This document shows positions 1-9,720 of a DNA stretch of 11,176 nt, piece by piece. This DNA comes from Cylindrotheca closterium (lineage: Eukaryota; Bacillariophyta; Bacillariophyceae; Bacillariales; Bacillariaceae): NCBI GenBank assembly GCA_933822405.4, contig CAKOGP040002021.1:1-11176 (forward strand), read 5' to 3'. The notes under the pieces were generated by a model that ran no database searches, was not told the DNA's origin, and saw nothing but the letters and a program-made list of their open reading frames with translations. Every line of letters starts with the position of its first letter. The first letter of the stretch is position 1. A program made the position numbers and the translations under genes.

Positions 1-403
1 ATATTTTGTCTTCGCTGTTTCTGCGAGCAGTATTTCTGCGAGCAAGCCGGGTGTAGTCGTTGTGTTGGAGGTGGAGGTCAGACTGACCGTGCCGGTGTCT
101 TTTGGTAAATATAATGTGCTTGATTTCTACTAAATATTCAACGCGCGCAAAATACGCCAAAAACACCAACTCCTCGCGTGTTCCAGTGAAGCATGAAAAA
201 AGACATTAGCACATTGAACATGCGCATACTGACACAAGAAAGGATCCGAAAGAAATCAATTTTAAGAGAGACTCGTGAACAAAATAAGATTACATTGACT
301 GCTTGTTGCCGTTGTTATCCTCTGAAGGAGACCCAACTCAAGCCGAATGCGAGTTGAAATATAAAGATACAATACAAACCAGAACCGTTGAGCTCTCGTC
401 ATT
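1..403. other. Upstream non-coding region of the large gene
   Basis: No convincing gene is seen on either strand. The region should hold the promoter and 5' leader of the large gene that starts at 404. A TATAAA-like string lies at 360-365, but it is only about 40 nt from the start codon and such strings are common, so I do not call it a promoter. The in-frame TGA at 389-391 closes the reading frame just upstream of the start. A 12-nt string is repeated near the left edge. The end of another gene could lie off the left edge, but nothing supports one here. Confidence 0.5.
18..44. repeat. Short direct repeat, two copies of a 12-mer
   Basis: The 12-mer tttctgcgagca occurs at 18-29 and again at 33-44, separated by 3 nt. 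It could be replication slippage or a duplicated regulatory site. Nothing more can be said from two copies. Confidence 0.6.
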
Positions 404-3400
404 ATGAATTCCGAGCTTGCAGCCGCATTCGCGAAGCGCCGCAGTAGGCAAGAGCAGGCCGGAAGCGATAAGAAAAAGAAATTGCCCAGCAAAAAGCTAG
501 ATCAGCATCTGGCTTCCAGCTCATCCACCCCACCTCCTGGCGATGATGCCTCCAAATCCAGCTGGGCCCGCAGCACCAAGTCGTCCGTGGGAAGTGGCGA
601 GACTGGAGGCAGCCACCAGCGTCGACAAGTCACCACTCCTCCGGAATCCACCCATTCCCGAAGTGGCGAACGCCGACAACAAAAGAATTCTTCCAAAAGC
701 AGTAAGTCTGGAAAACACAGCGTTTCTTCGGCTGCATCGTCCGTGGACAGTTCTACGACGGGTGATACCCCTAGTGAAAGCAAGCAGCAACAACAGCAAC
801 AACGACCAAATTGGGAAGAGGCCCTGGCACAAGCAAAGAGTTTCCAGTCGAATTCGCAAGATCCTCCAAAGAAGACACCAGTGAAGGAGAATACGTCCGA
901 GTTGCCGCCGCAAGATCCTCCGGAGAGTGCACCAGTTGAGGAGGAGAATACTTTTGTCGCTTCCAGCCAAACCGGAGAGGCAGCTCCTGCATCGAGTGCC
1001 GTGCCTACAGTGGAGGCACAAGATGACACAAGAGTTAGTGCATTCAAGTCTACTACTGGCGCAGAAACAGATGATTCGTCCAGCGAAGAAGACGAACGAG
1101 AAGAGCCGAGATTCGAACAAAGTCAACCGTCCTTGTTTGCTTCCAATGAAGGATTTGCCGCCTTTCCTCAAGACTTTAGTAACGCGGAGCAACCACAATT
1201 TGAAGAGACCCCAGCTTCCAATTTTGCGTCGTTGGAAGGTGCTACATTGGACAAATTCGAAAAGGGTCCCGATTCTTTTGGTGCAACCTTTGAAAGCTTT
1301 CCGGCAGACTTTGCGGGAACTCAGTCTGCATTTGCGGCAAAGGACGAAGTTGTTGTTGATGGTTATGTGCCACCGTCATTTGAATTGCCAACATCATCAG
1401 CAGTCGGATTGGTGGACAAGTCCCCTATAGAAGACCCTCCAGTAATTCCTAAACCATCCAAAGCCCTCCGCTTTGAAAACAAGGAAAAAGGTTGCGTCAA
1501 GATTTATACTAATGGAAAGCTTCCTACAGCCCCAACAGCGAATCCTCTGAATGGAAATGTGATTTTGGCGAAACGGGATCGCAAGGATCGAGAACTGACT
1601 CTCTGCGAATTCAATCCCCATACAAAGGTTCAAGTCGCCAGTATTCCTGTTTTGAGCATGGATCTTCAAAGAAAGGTGGCAGAAAAGTTCAATGTATCCG
1701 TGATTGGCGTGGATAACGTTGTGACCATTGCTTGTGGATTACACACTTCATCCAGTGGGCAAACTCGAGCGCGGGTGGGCTGTCTTTTGGACTTGCTTGT
1801 CTTGGAAAATAATGAGGTACTCCGTGTAATTGCAACCTGGCAATGGGGCTACGCTGGCAGTATAGACTCCATTCAGCTCCAATCACTGCTTAGTCCTCCT
1901 TCTGGGAGTGACTTTAGCTACAATGCAACCAGTCTTCTCGTCGCTGATTCTTGTATTTTTGTGAGTGGGGCATCAGCAAAGGGGCCTTGTGTCTTCTTAT
2001 CCAAACCAACTGTCAGAGAGACCTGGACGGCGAACTTTGTTGGCAAGGATCCAACTCGCATTGCTTCCATGGCTGTCACTACGACTACGATCTCAACGAC
2101 AACAAAGTCAAAGCCACAGCGATTGCCGTATTTGGCCATCGGGCTGACTGATGGATCATTGAGCATTTGGACGTATCAGGCAGCGACGGCAGTCAATTCA
2201 AAGACAACAGAGACATTGCGACGACTCTTGTACCCATTGTGCCGATTGGATGTCAGATCATTGAAAAAGGCATCAGCCACAAAGCTGTCTGGCGTTGCAG
2301 TTCATGATGGCGATACTGCTGCAGACGCAAACGTGCAGCAAACGGGGGAAATTGGATACTGTACGCGTTTGGAATGGTCAGGTCCGAATCCAACAAGTAG
2401 TCCAATCGATACATTGTTGATTTTGGTGGCCGCTTTCCAGGGGGGCGTCTTGTTTTATCACGTCTCGTTACCGAAAATAAAGGACAAGGCGAAACGCGCC
2501 TACGTCGAACTTAAAGCCCCGACCAATTCAACGCAGCTTGGATCAACTATTGTCCTCCATCCCGTCGCGGCAACACGATGGCCAGCTGTGTACCATAAGA
2601 CTGCTGTCAGCTTTGTCGATGTTGGAGCGCACATGCCATTGACTGTAGCAGTACTTGCTACAGGATTGAGCACAAACTTGGAATATTCAAGATTGGGCCT
2701 TGTGAGTTGTATACTGGCTCCCTACAAAGGGAGCGTGAAAGACTTGCCCTCTGGCACAGTGCATGTATGGGATAGCTGTGAATGGAGTATGCCCAAGTCG
2801 TCAGCTGATATCCCGCCAAGTGAGCTAATGTCATGCACAAACTTACCAGGCGTACTGTACTTCTCCTCAACTGGCTTGGAAGTCCTGAGGTTTTCCCGTT
2901 TTGCTCATTGTATCATGCGTAATCCAACAAGCATTCCCTTTGGTCTTTCTACATCTGGAACCACGTATTGGGGTGATGCTGTCAGTGACAAAGCAGGAAC
3001 ACTACATGTTTACACGACCTGTCACTGCGAGAGACGCAAGGTGGTATACGGAGAAGGCTCATCTGAGTATTTGGAATGGTCTGTACCAGGTCGGCGACAT
3101 TGGCTCATCCAAACAGCGTGCGGAGACTGCAAAGAAGCCGTCCTGGACGATGTCAACCAACGTGTGAAGCAGAAGAAGGATGACGACACCGTTTACGGTG
3201 GGACATATTCCAAGGTTTTGGTTGAACTGACACCAACAGATTCCGCAAGCAACTTGATTCCGTTTCGGATATCGCGAGACTTTCAAGGGCTGTATATTGC
3301 TGTTTGGTTCGAAAATATTATTGACGGCACTCAACGTATTGCACTAGTTGAACGAGTGAAGGACATCATGAAGGTTGCCCATTGGTTCAAAGATGAACGC

Positions 3401-6400
3401 GAAATAGTTTTCCTTCCGAATGCCATGGACGAGGATGAAGTCACCCCCATACCACAGATGCTTGTCGTCAACTCAAATGGTGGTTCTGTAAACTTATGGT
3501 GTCGCAAGCAACGGAAGACTTCTAGTAAGCATGTTTGGCAACCGGCTGTGGGAGTTGAATGTAGACCAATTCTCGGTTTGCCATCTAGTGATCAGAAGGG
3601 AGGAGAAAAGGTCGATATTGAGAGTCAATATGTGGATGTTCTGCGAATGACCACCTATCGCTCGCAGGATCAGGTTGGACTCTTGGTTGCAGGACGAGGG
3701 CAGGATCGACGAGTCTGTATCTTGGCTGGGCCGTTACAACCAGACGACGATTTAGTCTGGTCAGACTTGTTGCCAAATCTGGAAGGAGATCCTTGCATTT
3801 GGTTGGAAGAAGACGAAGAGTTGTGTCTAGTCGTACCTTTACCGGGTGAAAAAGCAATCCGAGGTGGTATTGCGATAGGGTCTACCAAACGGATAATGGT
3901 GTTGTCGGCATCCTTGGAAATTATTGCCCAAGTCGATGTCTCCTTGCCTCCCACATCTCTAGTCCCTTTGGGCTCCTTCACAGTTGGATACTGTTCACAG
4001 GATGACCATGCAATTAAATACTTGAGTGGTGTTCCATCAGCATTTGGTTGTACAGGATTGATTGCGTCTTTACCTCTACCACGGCACACCTACAGTCCTC
4101 ACTTGATCCTAGCCGTGCGACCGGATCGAATCATCTATACATGCTACCACAATGGATCTCGCCTCGTCGAGCGTGGACAGTCGACAGGAATCTTCATGTT
4201 GCCGTCAGCAACAACAAGACCAGCGTTGCTTCTAGAACCAATGGTTGCAAATGCCATTGCAACTGGCGGTGGAGCAGAAACAGCTACCCAGCCTTTCTTT
4301 AGAACGGTAATTGAGAAATTCGGACGCAAGGTTTCTACGATGACTCATGGAGACAACGAAGGCATTGGAAATTTGGGTGCTGGACTAACTCCGAAAGTCT
4401 TTGACCTACTAGAGCAATACGGATTGGAAGCAGCGGCATCATGGCTGCTAACAGGAACAGTAAATTTTGGTCGATCTACCAATAGTCGTCTTCTGCCCTC
4501 ATGGATGCCTGTATCAGCGAAAGCAAAAGCTGCAATGGGAGATGCCGACACTCTCATGCACATAATTGCGAATGGGGACCAGTACTTTTCAGAATACATC
4601 AAAAGTCCAGACTCGAACATGGCATCAACATTGCCACGTCCAACCGATCCATCTGCTTTCCTTTCGAACGGATATGGAATGAATGCTTTGAAACAAGGGA
4701 ATTTCGTAGATGCCATGAAGCTTTTGGATATCGCTGGTACTGAGAACTCTGATGCGATGGTACTGCAGCTCTCACTGGCACTGCAAATGGATCATGCAAT
4801 AGATGCTACTCCAGTCTTGGAGGCGCTGTCCCAATCTCATGATCTGTCCCAAATTGGCAAATCAATTCGATCAACGAATGCGGCGTCACTTGCAGCTTTG
4901 TCCCTTGAACTTCGGAAAAACATGGGAATACCTAACGATGATTTTAGGTACAAATGGATACGCCCACTTGCCCCGTCCTTTCAACGGGGAAAGAAATTTG
5001 GTCGATTGCGGCCTCGGATCATCGGAGAATCCGCATTCTCAAAAATGAGTAAACAGCGAGTAAGGGCCGGAGATGAGCTGTTTGCTACGGAAACTAGTGA
5101 AATGAAGCTTGTTTGGAACGAAGGGCCTAACAAGGAAAAAGAGAACTTGCTTGTTCTGGACAACATGCATGATTGGTTCGGCCGCCGTAAACCGGCCATA
5201 CTCGGCAAGGAAGGTGTCAAGAGTGCCGAAGTGCGAGGTGCAACAACCTTAGCTGATATTTTACGAAAAGAAGATGACGATTCATTCGGCGATCAAGATG
5301 AGGATGAGACGAAAGATGGATGGGTTGATGGTGTCGGAGAAGGTTTGAAGGACGAAGACAAGCTCTCTGCATACTTTCGATTGTCTGAGGGAGACGACGA
5401 GGAGAGTGGATGGCGCACAGAGGGATTTGCTGATATCACAAAGTTTGAGAATAGAGCAATCCTTGTTGGTTGTGGAGACACGACCGCACTTGAGGTTTCC
5501 ACTTCTAGCGTTGATGAGGGCGAGAGCGGTAAAGTCAAAGCTCTTTACGACTTAGTGTTTGAAGAATCCGGAGTTGGTATTGCTGCTGCGCTGGGATTGC
5601 CGGCGCCGCGTGGTGGAAGTTTGGATATTGGCATGATGCACAGCCCTGACCATTTAGCTCGCCAAAAGTGCTCAATGGAATTCTGGTTTTGGGTACCAGC
5701 GTCAGTCAAGGATTCCATTGTCCTAATGCGTAGGACATATGGCGTTTCCGCTGACAATCTGGAGAGTGTTTGTAAAGCAAGTGACAAGGCAAGCGTTTTG
5801 TGGGAGCTTATTTTGTCAACAAACGGAGAATTGGAATTCCGAACAGTTTCTGGTTCCAGTCTCAAAACTACACCGCACACTGCCAGCGACGATGATGACG
5901 AGGAGGAAGAAATCAAGAGCACTATTCGATTCGGATATTGGAACCACGTTTGCCTCACTTTCAAGCAAGAATCAATGACTAGCTCGAAGGTCAATGTCTT
6001 TGTAAAGGGTGCGAGCGCTATCTCTGATACACTGAATTTTGCCCCACCCAAATTCGAGATTGATGATTTCTCTGGAGCTGCAGCACTTGATCCGCTCCTT
6101 GAGAAATCCTATGTTGCCTTCGCACTTGACCATCCCGCGGGATTCCGCATTGCTGAATTACGAGCATGGGCACTAGAACGAGCTGCAGATGACATCAGAA
6201 CCATGATGACAGAATACCTGTATTGTGCTGAAATCAAGAAAAAGTTTGCGGTAAGAATCAAGAAGAAAGGGGGTGCCTCGGCAAAGGTTGGGCTCTTGGC
6301 CCGTCCAAAAGGAAGAGAACAACAGAGTACAACACCGCAGAAAGGACTTTTGGCTCCGCCCAAAGGATCAGCATCTACACCAACTGGTATGTTGGCACCT

Positions 6401-8127
6401 CCGCGAAGTTCCGAAAAGGCAAGACCTCGAAAGGGATTGCTTGCACCTCCTAAAGCAGACGAACGAGAAGAGTCCAAGATCGAAAATGCTGGTTTTGGAA
6501 ACGAAGGATTTGGTTTCGGACACTCAGATTTTGGAGCCACAGAGTCAGTGCCACCAACATTCCAGGATACTGCTGCCAATGCTGCATTCAGTGCTGATGC
6601 TTTTGGTGGCTTTGGGTCAAAAGACAGCATGCCTGTGCCCTTCAATGCTGCATTTGGCGAAGGTAGTAATTTTGAAACAACAGGACCAATATCATTTGTA
6701 GACCAGGTAGAAGAGCCAGGAATGGAGACTTTCGAAGAGAGTCCAGAAATATCTCCTTTGTGGGATAGTGCCATTCCACTATCTGAGCAAGTAAGATCAT
6801 CTGCAACAGCAGCCTTGATTCGAGGTCCGCCAGCAACGAGGCACTTTGGTGGCAACCGTGGAGGTTTACCAGACTATCGAGAGCTTGAACGGTACGCAAC
6901 TTTCTATGATCTATTCGTGTACTGTTTCTTGTTAATCATTCCTATTCTTGTTATAGGTTTGGTGTTGGCGCCATATCGATCTGTGGGTCCGAAAAAACCA
7001 TTGTATGGAGGGACGACCAAATTCCACCTGGCCTTACATATCCTATCGGTGCAAGTGGAGCAATAGTTAGTGATCAGATGGACGAGGATGGCAGTGAATT
7101 CCTCTGTTGCTTCCTTGCAAAGGACAAGCGCATGGTGGTCTTTGAATTGTCGACAAGAACGGTCGTCGTCGAGTTGCAAATGACTACAAAATTGAACTTC
7201 TGGCGATTCCTACCCCCAGAGGCTGGAGAGGACACTCTTTGTTTCATGCTAGTAACTCCAGTTGGTGGATTCCACTGGATGCCACTGGACGAATCACCAC
7301 GTCCGCGACAAGTTTGGAAGCGAGGACCCGAGCTGCAGGTATGTATTTCGTTTCACACTGCGTGGCGTTATGTTGTGTATTTCTCACCCGGCATTTCTAC
7401 ACTGCAGGGAAAGAAGATTGTCTGCTACGAAGAAGGTGGAACAAACGGGCTTGATGGTCCAGACATGCTCTCGAAAGTGGGAATGCTGTTGGTGACAAAC
7501 ACGGCTGTGGGTGGTTCTGTAGAAGCCTGGTTGGTACCTATCTGCGGAGACTCACTAGCACTCTGCGCGCATGAGTAAGTACTTATCCTGAAGAGTGCGC
7601 GCGCTGTCAACGCGACCTCACTGTGTATTCCTTTTAGCAATGTGTTGGGTGCATGTCTCTGCTCGCCACCAGATATTGGCTACGAGGCCTGGATGCCGCT
7701 TCTGCTATTTGTTGTTGAAGCTGAAGAAGACCTAGTAGTTTGTATTTCAGCGGTAACCGAAACTTCCGAAGTTTCCATTGGATTGACAGAAGTCATGACA
7801 GATGCGTTGATTGAGCTAGGCCCTTACAAAGGCTTCGATTACGAGCCTCCGACCTTGGCTATGGGCAATTGGCCAGAGGTACTATGCTGTTCCCTTGGAA
7901 CTACAATTGTGATCATCGTCCGAAAAAAAGGATTAGTGGTCGCTTATGAACTTGCAGAAACTGGTCTTGAGTTAATTGCTCAGGAAAATGTTGGTCACTT
8001 TGTTGTTGATGCAGTTATGAGATATTCTGCTGCAGAAGGAGGCGCCGAAATTGTTCTGCTTATGTCGGATGAAGATAATCCAAAAGACGGGCGGGTTGGA
8101 ACATTTTGCTTTAGAACGGCACTGTAA
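404..8127 (+). CDS. Large WD40-like / ConA-LamG-like multidomain protein, four exons
   Basis: I join exons 404-6891, 6957-7338, 7408-7574 and 7638-8127, giving about 2508 residues; TAA is at 8125-8127. The start is the first ATG after an in-frame TGA at 389-391. Regions in order: basic Ser-rich N-terminus (K-rich near 25-36, Q6 at 128-133); Phe motifs at about 244-305; WD40-like strands such as LAIGLTDGSLSIW (577-589), SGTVHVW (783-789) and GGSVNLW (1026-1032); a helix-rich, probable alpha-solenoid stretch at about 1328-1560; acidic linker at about 1622-1646; a ConA/LamG-like domain at about 1740-1930; four G(L/M)LA(P/R)P repeats at 1963-2018; an FG/Phe-rich block at about 2026-2096; and a C-terminal propeller-like part from 2163, with GSEKTIVW near its start. 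No enzyme motif is seen. The order propeller, solenoid, linear motifs suggests a cytoplasmic trafficking or coat-type scaffold, which is inference only. A WD40-containing BEACH, Rav1/DMX-like or TSET-like relative is possible, but no family-specific motif was found. The exons are well supported; the function is not. Confidence 0.88.
857..964 (+). repeat. 54-nt tandem duplication inside the coding sequence
   Basis: Two adjacent 54-nt units (857-910 and 911-964) encode 18-residue repeats at about residues 152-169 and 170-187. Both start QDPP and share the pattern QDPPxxxPVxExNT. The DNA is identical over caagatcctcc at each start and diverges after that, so the duplication is not recent. It lies in the disordered N-terminal region of the large protein. 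Confidence 0.75.
1134..1318 (+). other. N-terminal Phe-motif block of the large protein
   Basis: Residues about 244-305 carry repeated phenylalanines in an acidic, Ala/Ser-rich context: FASNEGFAAFPQDF, then FASLEG, then FGATFESFPADFAG. They resemble the FxxF or DxF type of short peptide that binds adaptor appendage domains in clathrin-type trafficking. The likeness is by pattern only. A related string, GNEGFGFG, occurs again near residue 2030, so both disordered arms carry similar motifs. Confidence 0.5.
5609..6180 (+). other. ConA/LamG-like jelly-roll domain (within the large protein)
   Basis: Residues about 1740-1930 match the general pattern of LamG/ConA-like domains. An early strand SLDIG is followed by CSMEFWFWVP (from 1756), a central strand WNHVCLTF (from 1846) followed by VNVFVKG, and a closing strand IAELRAW (ending near 1922) with a following helix ERAADDI. 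The last element is the usual 'E(I/L)R(I/A)W ... A..I' ending of this fold. An insert of four Asp and four Glu at 1829-1836 interrupts a loop. In other proteins such domains bind sugars or proteins, and BEACH proteins carry one internally. No BEACH domain is seen here. Confidence 0.7.
6290..6457 (+). repeat. Four G(L/M)LA(P/R)P peptide repeats
   Basis: Four octapeptides of the type GLLAPPKG start at residues 1963 (GLLARPKG), 1981 (GLLAPPKG), 1995 (GMLAPPRS) and 2011 (GLLAPPKA). They are spaced 14-18 residues apart in a basic, Ser/Thr/Pro-rich linker just after the ConA-like domain. Such evenly spaced short motifs usually serve as multivalent binding sites. The partner is unknown. Confidence 0.8.
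6892..6956 (+). other. Intron 1 of the large gene (65 nt)
   Basis: GT at 6892-6893 and AG at 6955-6956, with a pyrimidine-rich 3' part. Removal joins cg to g, forming an Arg codon (residue 2163), and moves into the frame that stays open to 7574 across the next exons. Without splicing, the frame stays open through the intron and ends at a TAG at 7064-7066. The spliced frame is preferred because the joined product continues into propeller-like strands. Confidence 0.85.
7339..7407 (+). other. Intron 2 of the large gene (69 nt, in-frame)
   Basis: The donor is gtatgt at 7339 and the acceptor is ctgcag ending at 7407. The exons join between Gln and Gly codons (phase 0). The length is divisible by three and there is no stop inside, so an unspliced transcript would only add 23 residues. 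The canonical borders and size, matching the two neighbouring introns, favour a real intron. Confidence 0.75.
7575..7637 (+). other. Intron 3 of the large gene (63 nt)
   Basis: The donor gtaagt at 7575-7580 is a perfect consensus and the acceptor is ccttttag ending at 7637. Removal joins ga to c (Asp) and restores an open frame to 8127. Without splicing, a TAA at 7576-7578 that overlaps the donor ends translation at once. This makes the intron necessary for the C-terminal 162 residues. Confidence 0.9.
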
Positions 8128-8502
8128 GAATATTGAAAACCGTTTGAATACGAACGTAACAGGTATAGTACTAGGTACGTAGTTTCTGATTATTCACGAC
8201 TTGGTCAAGGCAAAACTTCGTTTGTCTTCTGAAAGCACGCAATGATAGGTAGTTCACAATCCCCTGCCGCGCGGTTCTGTCCCATTACTATCTTTCTCCT
8301 TCTACTATTTTGTGCCGATGTACAAGTATTACCGGTACTCGCACCCTACCAGGTACCCCAAATAGCTCGCTCTCATTACCGTAGTGTTATACTGGAGTCT
8401 GCGAATTTCGCGACTTCGTTAGTCCCTTGAAAAAATAACTTAAAATCAAACGTAGACCGTAGCAAAAGTTCGATCCCATTGACTACAGTCGGCATACGGT
8501 TG

Positions 8503-8518
8503 AAGGCCGTACGGCCTT
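8503..8518. repeat. Perfect 16-bp palindrome
   Basis: AAGGCCGTACGGCCTT reads the same on both strands and is GC-rich in an AT-rich neighbourhood. It could be a dimeric factor binding site for the downstream gene, 239 nt before its ATG, or a cruciform/hairpin. The role is inference. Confidence 0.7.
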
Positions 8519-8564
8519 TGCCAATAGGCCCTCCTACGATAGAGAGGCAAGGACAGCTCAGTTT

Positions 8565-8685
8565 ATTACAGTGGTTTGATTTTGATACCTCTATTATCAA
8601 TATCAATTCATTTTTCTTTACATTACATTACATTACAGTGGTTTGATTTTGATACCTCTATTATCAATATCAATTCATTTTTCTT
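8565..8685. repeat. Tandem duplication with 67-bp period and TTACA microsatellite
   Basis: Positions 8565-8618 and 8632-8685 are identical over 54 nt. The spacer is part of a (TTACA)4 run at 8618-8637, while the left copy is preceded by a single TTACA at 8566-8570. The perfect identity points to a recent duplication, probably by slippage or unequal exchange. It lies 72 nt upstream of the ATG at 8757, so it probably duplicates leader or promoter sequence. Confidence 0.9.
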
Positions 8686-9060
8686 CATTTCAGTCTCCGA
8701 GCTTGTAGTCATTACTTTACCGTTTGTTCCGCATTTCAAATCATTACTTTGCGATTATGTCGGCATTGCAACTTCAACGAGCATTTGACACGAATGGGCC
8801 TCGAGGAGCAGCCTTTTTTGGTCCGATGAGTTTTCCTTTTAAGGACAAAACTCTGCATCAACAACTTTTGGATGGAACCATTCCATCTGTCATGGATCTC
8901 CGAAGCTCTGTTGGTTTTCCTGTGAAGGACGCGGCGCCATTCAATGTCTTTGCCAAGCATCGCATCATGTCGGATGCCGATCAAGCAGAGGCTATGTCCG
9001 AGAAGTTCGCCGATTGGAATGCATCCACCCTCTCCGAAGTGGACAAGTTACATCTTCTGG

Positions 9061-9066
9061 AAAAAA
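9061..9066 (+). other. Frameshift 1: A6 homopolymer
   Basis: Before this run the frame reads DKLHLLEK, and after it the sensible frame is one base further (RRVVAVLGVF). Five A residues instead of six would give a continuous LHLLEKRRVVAVLG. It is therefore most simply a one-base insertion or a homopolymer base-calling error. Confidence 0.65.
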
Positions 9067-9720
9067 CGGCGGGTTGTTGCGGTATTGGGTGTGTTTTCGA
9101 CACCAGGAAAAACACCAGTAATTGCAGTCGGTTCCAATCCAATTGGCACTCGCGTCAATGGGGCGGATTTAGCAACTCATGGGGCTCCGATTTGGAATCA
9201 AGTCTTTGATGAAGCGTTGGTCCGGCAATACTTGTCGGGTGATGTCTCGTCGTCCACTCATTCTGTGGTGATGTCGATGAACCCAATGACAAGAGCAGGC
9301 CCAGTACCGGCAACTTGCGACGAATTGGCGGAGCATCTGCTGCCAGTCATGTTGATTGGAAACTTGTCCAAGCTTCTGTTCTTGCCAGACGGAAGTTGTC
9401 CTGCTGTGGGATTGTTCTGGCCGACTACCACTACCTTGGAAGAATTCGTTGCATCCTTGAGCACTGGAAATGGAATGGTGGTTCATGATGGATTGTTGGC
9501 ATTTATTGAGAAGCAGCGACCTCATTTCGAGGAGGAGTGGTTCCAGCAGGTCAACGAAAACGCGATTCCCTTACAAGTGATGGCAGCATCTGCGTTACCT
9601 TTATGGGAGGCTCGGCCATCGGCGGCACATCCAGACGGCGTTGGTCTGTTGGATGAGGATGCTGCTGCCACGTTCATGTTGCAGCAGCATACGTTTCTCT
9701 CTTTGCTACTGTTGGATACT

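Larger units (their letters stand above)
8128..8756. other. Intergenic region between the two genes
   Basis: This stretch should hold the 3' end of the large gene and the promoter and leader of the following gene. No tRNA or long-terminal-repeat structure was recognised. It contains several short palindromes (TAGTACTA at 8166-8173, TACGTA at 8176-8181, a perfect 16-mer at 8503-8518) and a 67-bp-period duplication. One small frame at 8242-8430 would encode 62 residues with a hydrophobic, signal-like N-terminus. I do not call it a gene, as there is no other support. Confidence 0.5.

Noticed and set aside
360..365. TATAAA string as the promoter of the large gene
   Set aside because: It would leave a leader of only about 10-15 nt, the string is common in AT-rich spacers, and there is no supporting initiator.
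502..1198. Long minus-strand frames rich in Cys and Leu
   Set aside because: They are shadows of Gln/Ser/Ala-rich coding on the plus strand, such as poly-Cys opposite the poly-Gln run.
6109..6855. 248-codon minus-strand frame
   Set aside because: It is antisense to the repeat-rich part of the large gene. Its Gly/Pro composition mirrors the GLLAPP and Phe/Gly coding, and it has no independent motif.
6957..7066. The unspliced C-terminus of exon 1 as the main gene end
   Set aside because: Splicing of intron 1 gives a frame that continues for about 345 more residues across two further canonical introns, so the unspliced end is at most a minor isoform.
8565..8685. The duplicated block as an LTR or transposon end
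   Set aside because: The copies are adjacent, only 54 nt long, joined by a microsatellite, and lack inverted ends or an internal element between them.
9061..9067. Slippery heptamer AAAAAAC for programmed -1 frameshifting
   Set aside because: The heptamer is out of phase with the incoming frame, and the needed change is +1 (or -2), so the classic -1 mechanism does not fit.
9039..9127. An intron explaining the first frame change
   Set aside because: The GT/AG pairs tested (donors 9039 and 9047; acceptors ending 9106, 9118 and 9127) give lengths of 0 or 2 modulo 3, not the 1 modulo 3 required, and would remove good coding sequence.
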